From positions 1-6,803 of the forward strand of contig JAQUUD010000057.1 of NCBI GenBank assembly GCA_028694075.1: 6,803 nt of DNA, read 5' to 3'. The stretch comes from Clostridia bacterium (GTDB lineage Bacteria > Bacillota > Clostridia > Christensenellales > UBA1242). The notes beneath the pieces are model-generated. The model was not told the origin of the DNA. It did not search any database and saw only the letters and a program-made list of their open reading frames with translations. A program made the translations under genes and the position numbers. This document shows positions 1 to 4,266 of this stretch, piece by piece. Numbering within the stretch: the first letter of the stretch is position 1; each line of letters begins with the position of its first letter.

Positions 1-140
1 ATTTTGCCTTCGCCATCGCTAACAAAAAGAGCATCAAAAACCACTTTGTCGCCAATATTTGTTTCAAGTTTTTCAACTTTTAACGTATCTCCGACTCGGA
101 CTTCATATTGCTTTCCGCCGGTCTTAATAATTGCGTACAT
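1..140 (-). CDS. rplU: 50S ribosomal protein L21, N-terminal part (runs off left edge)
   Basis: L21 is a large-subunit protein that binds 23S rRNA. The first 46 codons are in the window; the reading frame continues past position 1, so the C-terminal half is missing. The protein begins MYAIIKTGGKQYEVRVGD, the hallmark L21 N-terminus (Y-A-I-I-K-T-G-G-K-Q-Y), followed by the typical V-x-K-L stretch and an I-G-D-K-V turn. The ATG at 140-138 is preceded by a strong GGGAGGAAA ribosome binding site at 154-146. It has its own promoter and structured leader and is separated from the upstream rplA by a terminator, so it starts a new transcription unit. In Bacillota this unit usually continues with a small cysteine protease gene and rpmA (L27), which would lie outside the window. 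The family assignment is secure. Confidence 0.95.
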   Translation of the reverse strand, partial: MYAIIKTGGKQYEVRVGDTLKVEKLETNIGDKVVFDALFVSDGEGK

Positions 141-224
141 TAATGTTTCCTCCCTTTTAAAAAACTCGCTGTTAAGGTGATGATTTTAATTCATACTTGC
201 TGAAAACCTTTTCCAAGCGGATAA
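141..224 (-). promoter_or_regulatory. Structured 5' leader of rplU, candidate L21 leader
   Basis: About 84 nt separate the predicted transcription start (near 224) from the rplU ATG. Complementary segments nest in the transcript: CGCT (219-216) with AGCG (170-167), and AAGGT (210-206) with ACCTT (178-174). A small hairpin, ATGA/TCAT, can form inside them. The ribosome binding site lies just 3' of the outer helix. Low-GC Gram-positives are known to carry an autoregulatory L21 leader upstream of rplU, and position, size and nested-helix layout fit. I could not compare it with the family model, so the assignment rests on location and visible pairing. Confidence 0.55.
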
Positions 225-230
225 CAATTA

Positions 231-259
231 ATGATATCATTTTTCAACGAAATTGTCAA
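231..259 (-). promoter_or_regulatory. Sigma-A-type promoter for rplU
   Basis: On the minus strand a perfect -35 box TTGACA (259-254) is followed by a 17-bp spacer and the -10 box TATCAT (236-231), five of six matches to TATAAT. The sequence upstream of the -35 box is nearly pure A/T and could act as an UP-type enhancer. Transcription should begin near 224. It sits downstream of the rplA terminator, so rplU is expressed independently. Confidence 0.85.
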
Positions 260-460
260 GAATTTATTTATTAATTCAACTTTTGGATTTTTAACTAACT
301 TAATATTAATTTGTGCTTTCTTATTCTTATAATCTTCTCACACTTTTTAATCCTTAATATTATATATCTCAAATTTGCATTATTACTTATTAATAAATTT
401 ATATCTTTACAACTCTCTTGATTTCATTTTTAAACCATAAATGCAAATATGACATCATTG

Positions 461-499
461 TTAAAAACAAAACAACTCCGCTTGCGGAGTTGTTTTGTT
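461..499 (-). terminator. Strong intrinsic terminator ending the rpmG-rplA operon
   Basis: A perfect 15-bp stem pairs 485-499 with 466-480 around a four-base loop (CAAG in the minus-strand transcript). The 3' arm is rich in U and runs into TTTTTAA, the expected U-tract for minus-strand transcription. The core AACTCCG/CGGAGTT is GC-rich in an otherwise AT-rich gap. It follows rplA by about 150 nt and precedes the rplU promoter. The plus strand has no gene that would need it. Confidence 0.9.
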
Positions 500-537
500 C
501 TTTGTTTCTCAAAAGGCAAAAATTAAATTTATTTACA

Positions 538-570
538 TACTTAAAATTTTATTTTTTCTCATTTTAAGTA
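538..570. repeat. AT-rich 10-bp inverted repeat in the rplA-rplU gap
   Basis: TACTTAAAAT (538-547) is the exact reverse complement of ATTTTAAGTA (561-570), with a 13-base loop. It lies between the rplA stop codon and the strong terminator. No clean U-tract follows on the minus strand, so I do not call it a terminator; it could be a 3'-UTR hairpin. The rest of the 506-base gap between rplA and rplU, notably 263-460, is very AT-rich with no ORF or convincing structure. Confidence 0.35.
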
Positions 571-646
571 AATTTACATTCTCAACTTTTTTCATATTTT
601 AATATTTTAAAAATGTTAATTTCTTGTATTTTTCAAGTGTCAAACT

Positions 647-1333
647 TTAATTTCTTGCATTTAATTTAATGCCGGGTCCCATGCTAGTGCAAATGCTGAT
701 ATTTTTAATATATTGCCCTTTTGCTGATGCAGGTTTTGCTTTTACAATTGCGTTCATTAATGTTTCATAATTCTCAATTAATTTTTGAACACCGAAACTT
801 ACTTTACCAATTGAAACGTGAATGTTATTAAATTTGTCAAGTCTATATTCAACTTTACCCTTTTTAACATCGCTGATTGCTTTTGCAACATTTGTTGTTA
901 TTGTTCCAGATTTTGGATTTGGCATTAAGCCTTTAGGTCCTAAAATTTTTGCAATTTTACCAATAACGCTCATCATATCTGGGGTTGTGATGCAAACATC
1001 AAAATCTAACCAGTTTTCTTTTTGAATTCTGGCAACAATTTCTTCACCGCCAACAAAATCAGCGCCAGCTTTTTCGGCTTCATCAGCCTTATCGCCTCTT
1101 GCAATAACAAGAACTCTAACAGTTTTACCTGTTCCGTTCGGAAGAACAACCACGCCACGAACTTGCTGATCAGCATTTCTGCCATCAACGCCTAATTTAA
1201 GGTGAAGTTCAAGTGTTTCGTCAAATTTTGTCTTTGATAAACTTGTTGCAAGTTCAAATGCTTCCTTAATTTCATAGAGTTTGGAAGAGTCAACTGCTTT
1301 TTTTGCTTCCGCAAATCTTTTACTTACTGCCAT
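647..1333 (-). CDS. rplA: 50S ribosomal protein L1
   Basis: L1 forms the mobile L1 stalk of the large subunit near the E site and, in well-studied bacteria, represses translation of its own L11-L1 mRNA. The 228-residue product has normal family length. Visible signatures are the N-terminal M-A-x-S-K-R-F, the VRGVVVLPNGTGK segment (about residues 58-70), G-A-D-F-V-G (90-95), the highly conserved KILGPKGLMPNPKSGT block (about 129-144), and the C-terminal S-x-x-MGPGIKL. The ATG overlaps the end of rplK by 14 bases, and its ribosome binding site (GGGAGG) lies inside the last rplK codons, so translational coupling is likely. rplJ and rplL, which usually follow, are absent; a terminator comes next. 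A candidate L1 target hairpin lies upstream of rplK. Confidence 0.97.
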   Translation of the reverse strand: MAVSKRFAEAKKAVDSSKLYEIKEAFELATSLSKTKFDETLELHLKLGVDGRNADQQVRGVVVLPNGTGKTVRVLVIARGDKADEAEKAGADFVGGEEIVARIQKENWLDFDVCITTPDMMSVIGKIAKILGPKGLMPNPKSGTITTNVAKAISDVKKGKVEYRLDKFNNIHVSIGKVSFGVQKLIENYETLMNAIVKAKPASAKGQYIKNISICTSMGPGIKLNARN

Positions 1334-1769
1334 TTTCTTCGCCTCCCTCTACTGTGATTCCCATACTGCGTGCTGTTCCCTTAATCATACTTTTTGCAGA
1401 TTTAAGGCTTCCAGCATTTAAGTCTGGCATTTTAATTTTGGCAATTTCTTCAATCTGGCTGTCAGTTATTTTGCCGACTTTTTCTTTATTCGGCTTTCCT
1501 GATGCTTTTTCCAAATTGCAAGCCTTTTTAATTAAAACCGGTGCAGGCGGAGTTTTGGTTATAAACGTAAAACTTCTATCCTGATAAATAGTGATAACTA
1601 CCGGGATAATAAGCCCTGCCTGAGATGCTGTTTTTTCATTAAATTCTTTTGTAAAGCCCACTATGTTAATTCCGTGAGGTCCAAGAGATGAACCAACCGG
1701 AGGACCCGCCGTTGCTCTACCTGCGGGCAATTGTAATTTTACTTGTGCAGTAATTTTTGGTTTTGCCAT
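1320..1769 (-). CDS. rplK: 50S ribosomal protein L11
   Basis: L11 binds the GTPase-associated centre of 23S rRNA and takes part in factor-dependent GTP hydrolysis and the stringent response. The 149-residue protein carries the N-terminal landmark MAKPKITAQVKLQLPAG, the PPVGSSLGPHGINI motif (about residues 23-36; the family usually has PPVGPALGQHG), the proline-containing TPPAPVLIKKA linker (about 72-82) and the C-terminal GTARSMGI signature of the rRNA-binding domain. A longer in-frame ORF reaches 1835, but I start at the ATG at 1769 because the family begins MAKK/MAKP and a GGAG ribosome binding site lies at 1776-1783. The additional upstream codons coincide with the candidate L1 operator hairpin and are better read as leader. 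Its 3' end overlaps rplA by 14 bases. It is a few residues longer than usual at the C-terminus. Confidence 0.97.
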   Translation of the reverse strand: MAKPKITAQVKLQLPAGRATAGPPVGSSLGPHGINIVGFTKEFNEKTASQAGLIIPVVITIYQDRSFTFITKTPPAPVLIKKACNLEKASGKPNKEKVGKITDSQIEEIAKIKMPDLNAGSLKSAKSMIKGTARSMGITVEGGEENGSK

Positions 1770-1785
1770 TTTTATCTCCTTTTGT

Positions 1786-1822
1786 GTGGTAAATATTCGA
1801 GATGTGGCAACATCTCTTCCAC
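1786..1822 (-). promoter_or_regulatory. Candidate L1-binding operator in the rplK-rplA mRNA leader
   Basis: In the transcript GTGG (1822-1819) pairs with CCAC (1789-1786). Inside it, GAGATGT (1816-1810) pairs with ACATCTC (1805-1799) around the tetraloop TGCC. The two helices are separated by an asymmetric loop, AA on the 5' side and GAATATTTA on the 3' side. The L1 site in bacterial 23S rRNA has a similar layout: a GGUGG/CCACC helix followed by an asymmetric loop containing GAAAUA just before CCACC, and known L1 mRNA operators mimic it. The hairpin ends two bases upstream of the rplK ribosome binding site, the right place for translational repression of rplK and the coupled rplA. Confidence 0.65.
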
Positions 1823-1876
1823 TTTTTGAAACCAAACATTTTTTGATTTTAACATCTTAAAATGAGTGGTTGATTT

Positions 1877-1925
1877 GGCAGGTCTGCGTTAATAACGCAT
1901 TTTGATTTCTCAAAACTTTCCTACC
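1877..1925 (-). ncRNA. Candidate three-way-junction RNA element in the rplK leader
   Basis: Three helices can form in the minus-strand transcript. P1 pairs GGTAGG (1925-1920) with CCTGCC (1882-1877), six pairs with one G-U. P2 pairs TTTTGA (1915-1910) with TCAAAA (1905-1900), capped by a GAAA tetraloop. P3 is the near-palindrome TGCGTTATTAACGCA (1899-1885). The joining segments are AAAG, none and GA, so P2 and P3 abut and are enclosed by P1. The element lies about 108 nt upstream of the rplK start and about 55 nt upstream of the candidate L1 operator. I do not recognise it as a named leader. It may be part of the ribosomal-protein control region or a separate sensor; AT-rich sequence also yields hairpins by chance. 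Confidence 0.45.
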
Positions 1926-1936
1926 TATATATTAAG

Positions 1937-1974
1937 CAATTATTAGATTACGATAATATTATTACTAATAATTG
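1937..1974. repeat. 10-bp inverted repeat in the nusG-rplK gap
   Basis: CAATTATTAG (1937-1946) is matched by its exact reverse complement CTAATAATTG (1965-1974) across 18 bases, which themselves contain the palindrome ATAATATTAT (1953-1962). It is pure A/T-rich symmetry without a following U-tract. It overlaps the possible rplK promoter, so it might be a protein-binding site, an RNA hairpin or chance. Confidence 0.3.
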
Positions 1975-1984
1975 ATAATAACAA
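1956..1984 (-). promoter_or_regulatory. Possible internal promoter upstream of rplK
   Basis: TTGTTA (1984-1979) and TAATAT (1961-1956) are separated by exactly 17 bp on the minus strand, each matching the consensus at four of six positions. Transcription would start near 1949, just before the candidate junction RNA, giving a leader of about 180 nt. In an AT-rich gap such matches occur by chance, and rplK could instead be transcribed only by read-through from nusG. Confidence 0.3.
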
Positions 1985-1999
1985 TTTTCTTTTCGTTCT

Positions 2000-2022
2000 G
2001 CTTAAATTTTCAATTTTTAAGC
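2000..2022. repeat. 7-bp inverted repeat downstream of nusG
   Basis: GCTTAAA (2000-2006) pairs with TTTAAGC (2016-2022) around a nine-base loop. On the minus strand the hairpin is followed by AGAACGAAAAG, so it lacks a U-tract and is not a standard terminator. A further small hairpin, TTGAGT/ACTCAA (2062-2075), lies closer to the nusG stop codon and likewise has no U-tract. No intrinsic terminator is visible between nusG and rplK. Confidence 0.25.
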
Positions 2023-2091
2023 ATTAAACTGCTCTAACGATACTGCGTTTTATTTGCATAATTGAGTACACTCAACTTGTGCTTTAAAAAC

Positions 2092-2607
2092 TTAAACTTT
2101 TCTGATTTGGCTTGAATCTAAGTCAACCGGAGTTTCACGCCCAAACATTTCAACAATAACCTTAACTCTTTGGGTTTCCTTATTAACTGATACCACATTC
2201 CCGATAAAATTATTTAAAGGTCCATCTATTATTTCAACTCTGTCATTAGCTTGTAAATCCAAATCTACGGCGATTTTTTCAAGACGCATTTTGCGAATTT
2301 CATCTTCTGTTAATGCGAGCGGTCTGCCTTTAGGCCCTACAAAGCCTGTAATCCCCCTTGTTCTTGTTATGTTATGCCAAAGGTCATCGCCATATATCAT
2401 CTTCACCAAAAGGTAGCAAGGCATTATCTTTCGTTGTACAAGTTTTTTCTTACCGTTTTTTTCTTCTATTGTATCTTCCATTGGAATTATAATATCAAAA
2501 ATCCTGTCTTGTAAATTAAATTTGTCAACAACTGTTTCAAGATTTTCCTTTGCAACATTTTCATAGCCTGAAAAGGTGTGCAAAACATACCATTTTGCTT
2601 CTTCCAT
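2092..2607 (-). CDS. nusG: Transcription termination/antitermination factor NusG
   Basis: NusG binds RNA polymerase across the clamp and affects pausing, elongation and coupling to the ribosome. The 171-residue product has normal length. The N-terminal NGN domain starts WYVLHTFSGYENVAKENL (residues 6-23) and continues with the IPMED strand (41-45), the MPCYLLVKM strand (62-70) and TRTRGITGFVG (81-91). A C-terminal KOW domain follows at about 119-170, with the DGPLNNFIGNV core (128-138). The family usually reads FPGYVLV at the position of MPCYLLV, so Cys64 replaces a usually conserved Gly. An in-frame TTG at 2631 would add eight residues, but the ATG at 2607 has a strong AGGGGGAA ribosome binding site at ideal spacing and puts the conserved Trp where expected. 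It lies 59 bp after secE, in the usual secE-nusG order. Confidence 0.96.
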   Translation of the reverse strand: MEEAKWYVLHTFSGYENVAKENLETVVDKFNLQDRIFDIIIPMEDTIEEKNGKKKLVQRKIMPCYLLVKMIYGDDLWHNITRTRGITGFVGPKGRPLALTEDEIRKMRLEKIAVDLDLQANDRVEIIDGPLNNFIGNVVSVNKETQRVKVIVEMFGRETPVDLDSSQIRKV

Positions 2608-2666
2608 TAATTCCCCCTGTTTACTGCTCAAATTTATTGAAGCATTATTTTCTTAAATTTTAATCA

Positions 2667-3152
2667 TTAATTAAATAAGCCAAAGAACCAATTATAAACT
2701 AATTCCAAAACTGTGTCGATTCCCAAAAGCACAATAGAAAAAAGAATTACTACGGCAATAACCGTTGCAGTTTTTTTGACAACTTGTGAAGGTGTTGGCC
2801 AAATCACTTTTTTAAGTTCAGAAACCACTTCTTTTGATTTTTGTTTTAATTTTGAAGGTTTCTTTTCTTTTTTGCCTTTATTGTTTTTTTCTTTTTCACC
2901 TTTCTCAGATGATTTTTTTACTTCCTGTTTTTCTTTAACTTCCTTGTTTTCCTGACCGCTTTTTTGAATCACTTGTTCAGTTTGGTCATCACTTGCCAGT
3001 TCTGAAACAATTTCATTTTCATTTTGTGAAGATAATAAAGAATCCGATTCAGTTGATGGCATCACAACTTCATTTTCCTGCATTTCTGTTGTGACTGAGC
3101 CACTGCTTTTTGATAATTGTTTCAACTTCTTTTTTGTTTTTTTACTTGGCAT
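2667..3152 (-). CDS. secE: Preprotein translocase subunit SecE with long charged N-terminal extension
   Basis: SecE is the small essential membrane subunit that clamps SecY in the SecYEG protein-export channel. The C-terminal part is typical: an amphipathic cytoplasmic helix S-K-E-V-V-S-E-L-K-K-V-I-W-P-T-P (about residues 106-121), then one transmembrane helix (about 128-150) and a short hydrophobic tail ending W-F-F-G-L-F-N. The Gln after the WPTPS motif stands where Glu is common. The protein is about 161 residues, whereas single-helix SecE of Bacillota is often only 60-75. The additional 100 residues are low-complexity, rich in Lys, Glu, Ser and Gln, with no predicted fold. I choose the ATG at 3152 because GGGAGAAA lies 8 bases before it; an ATG at 3167 would add five residues but has no ribosome binding site. 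Position between rpmG and nusG confirms identity. Confidence 0.93.
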   Translation of the reverse strand: MPSKKTKKKLKQLSKSSGSVTTEMQENEVVMPSTESDSLLSSQNENEIVSELASDDQTEQVIQKSGQENKEVKEKQEVKKSSEKGEKEKNNKGKKEKKPSKLKQKSKEVVSELKKVIWPTPSQVVKKTATVIAVVILFSIVLLGIDTVLELVYNWFFGLFN

Positions 3153-3248
3153 CTTGCTTTCTCCCATTAATCAATGTTTTAAAACTTACGCTTAATTTTT
3201 AATTTAAAAATTTTCTTTTATCCTAGCCATTTAACCTTAAAATTAACT

Positions 3249-3419
3249 TTATTTTGTTTCCTTATGCAATGTTCTTTTTCCGCATCTTTTGCAAAATTTA
3301 TTTAGTTCAATTCTTTCGGGATTGTTTTTCTTATTTTTTGATGTGGCGTAGTTGCGTTCCTTACAATCTGTACAGGCAAGCATAATTCTTTCATTTATCT
3401 GACTTTTCTTTTTTGCCAT
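3249..3419 (-). CDS. rpmG: 50S ribosomal protein L33, zinc-binding type
   Basis: This 56-residue protein is too short for many ORF filters. It contains LACTDCKERNYATSKNKKNN, the L33 signature, and ends KFCKRCGKRTLHKETK. Cys16-x-x-Cys19 and Cys43-x-x-Cys46 form the four-cysteine zinc site of the C+ type of L33, a class whose zinc-free paralogue, where present, replaces it under zinc limitation. A GGGGG ribosome binding site at 3429-3425 precedes the ATG at 3419. The gene opens the operon rpmG-secE-nusG-rplK-rplA, an order common in Bacillota. The N-terminal MAKKKSQINER stretch is slightly longer than usual. The 96-bp gap to secE contains a short A/T inverted repeat (3194-3212) and no tRNA gene that I can see. 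Confidence 0.95.
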   Translation of the reverse strand: MAKKKSQINERIMLACTDCKERNYATSKNKKNNPERIELNKFCKRCGKRTLHKETK

Positions 3420-3432
3420 ATTTTCCCCCGTT

Positions 3433-3454
3433 AAAAAAACTCCGATAAGGAGTT
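3433..3454 (-). terminator. Terminator-like hairpin in the rpmG leader, possible attenuator
   Basis: AACTCC (3454-3449) pairs with GGAGTT (3443-3438) around a five-base loop, and the 3' arm runs into a run of seven T on the minus strand (3439-3433). This is the architecture of a small intrinsic terminator. It lies downstream of the rpmG promoter and only about 13 bases before the start codon, so transcripts that make L33 must read through it. It could instead be a stabilising 5' hairpin. Confidence 0.5.
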
Positions 3455-3463
3455 ATTGCAATT

Positions 3464-3492
3464 AGTTTATCATAATAAACACTTATTGTCAA
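3464..3492 (-). promoter_or_regulatory. Promoter of the rpmG-secE-nusG-rplK-rplA operon
   Basis: A perfect TTGACA (3492-3487) is followed by 17 bp and TAAACT (3469-3464), with TG one base before it (TGATAAACT, an extended -10). Upstream, positions 3504-3531 are almost unbroken A on the minus strand (two A-tracts), suggesting an UP-type element recognised by the alpha subunit C-terminal domains. Transcription should begin near 3457. Confidence 0.85.
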
Positions 3493-3594
3493 TGTAAATA
3501 TTAAAAAATTCTTTTTTTCTTTTTTTTTTATAATAAAAGATGCAATACATCAATAAAAATCAATTATATATCATAAGAAGTGATTTTAAGAAAT

Positions 3595-4149
3595 TCAACT
3601 TCTTAAAAATTTTAATACTTTTGGAATTGCAAAATTTCTTGAGTTGTCAAAAACCCTCATAACTTTTGAATTAAACTCCATATGGCTTAATTCGGCTTTT
3701 ACAAGTTTTTCTGGTGAAATTTGAAGTTCATCAATAATCGCTTCGCAAATTAGTTTGCCAACAATATAAATAAGATTACTATCATTTAATTCATTTCTTG
3801 CCAAAATATAGCCAAAATCATCTGCGTTCATAATTTCAGTTAAGGCATAATTTAAAAATATTGACAATTTATCAATCGCAAATTGATTGCCATTTGCCCC
3901 CGCAAGAATTTGCCATTGCATACTTTTTTCATAATTCACAGGAATTACATTTTCAAAACCTTTTTTAAAAATATAAGAAAGAAAGTCTTGAGCAACAACA
4001 TCATTTTTTACGGCATTCAAGCAAACATCGTTATAACAATCAATAGTAACTTCTTCCTTTTCATTTATTGGTGCTTTTGCAACCTGTCTTCTAATATTAT
4101 TTCTTAAAGCCATAAATTCTTTTCTGCAATTTTCGCTTGTGCAATCCAT
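3595..4149 (-). CDS. Uncharacterised protein with one Sel1-like helical repeat
   Basis: I do not recognise this 184-residue protein. It has no signal peptide or transmembrane segment and is probably a soluble, mostly helical cytoplasmic protein. The N-terminus has four cysteines in two spaced pairs (C3, C8, C38, C43), which could bind a metal. Residues about 53-94 follow the pattern of a Sel1/TPR-like repeat: A-Q-D-F-L-S-Y at the start, V-N-Y-E-K-S-M-Q-W in the middle, and A-G-A-N-G-N-Q-F-A-I-D-K-L at the end, matching the usual AxxxLGxxY...DYEKAxxWxxxAAxxGxxxAxxxL. Such repeats mediate protein-protein contacts. The ATG has a strong AAGGAGAG ribosome binding site; the gene ends in TGA. It follows cls by 96 bp without an intervening terminator, so it may be co-transcribed with it, or use its own weak promoter. 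Nothing visible links it to lipid synthesis. Confidence 0.8.
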   Translation of the reverse strand: MDCTSENCRKEFMALRNNIRRQVAKAPINEKEEVTIDCYNDVCLNAVKNDVVAQDFLSYIFKKGFENVIPVNYEKSMQWQILAGANGNQFAIDKLSIFLNYALTEIMNADDFGYILARNELNDSNLIYIVGKLICEAIIDELQISPEKLVKAELSHMEFNSKVMRVFDNSRNFAIPKVLKFLRS

Positions 4150-4238
4150 TTTTCTCTCCTTATTTATTTCGAATTTTCAATTAAAATTATTATTTTTGTT
4201 GCTTTTTGTTTATTGTTTCTTTTTTATTCGTTTTTAGG

Positions 4239-4266
4239 ATTATAATTAAAGTAAAGGTGCAAACAA
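4239..4266 (-). promoter_or_regulatory. Possible promoter for the Sel1-like gene
   Basis: A perfect -10 box TATAAT (4244-4239) lies just after the cls stop codon, with TTGTTT (4266-4261) 16 bp upstream inside the last cls codons. Transcription would start near 4232, leaving a leader of about 80 nt. The -10 is exact but the -35 is weak, and the surroundings are very AT-rich. Confidence 0.35.

Noticed and set aside
822..1584. Plus-strand open frames opposite rplA and rplK
   Set aside because: They are antisense shadows of well-conserved ribosomal protein genes, with no family resemblance and no ribosome binding site supporting them.
1770..1835. Longer rplK reading frame starting at 1835
   Set aside because: The additional 22 codons overlap the L1-like hairpin, do not resemble L11, and the family-typical MAKPK start at 1769 has a good ribosome binding site.
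2608..2631. NusG start at the TTG at 2631
   Set aside because: It would read through the strong AGGGGGAA ribosome binding site that serves the ATG at 2607, and it has no such site itself.
3153..3248. A tRNA gene in the rpmG-secE gap, as found in some bacteria
   Set aside because: No cloverleaf, T-loop GTTCRANNC-like motif or CCA end is visible; the gap is A/T-rich with only a short inverted repeat.
3504..3531. Polypyrimidine run on the plus strand as a terminator tail
   Set aside because: There is no plus-strand gene or preceding GC-rich hairpin; it fits better as the A-tract upstream of the rpmG promoter.
3539..3608. Hairpins after the Sel1-like gene (GATG/CATC at 3539-3551; TTTTAAGAA/TTCTTAAAA at 3584-3608) as terminators
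   Set aside because: The first stem has only four pairs before TTTTATT; the second is A/T-rich, spans the stop codon and has no U-tract. Neither is a convincing terminator.
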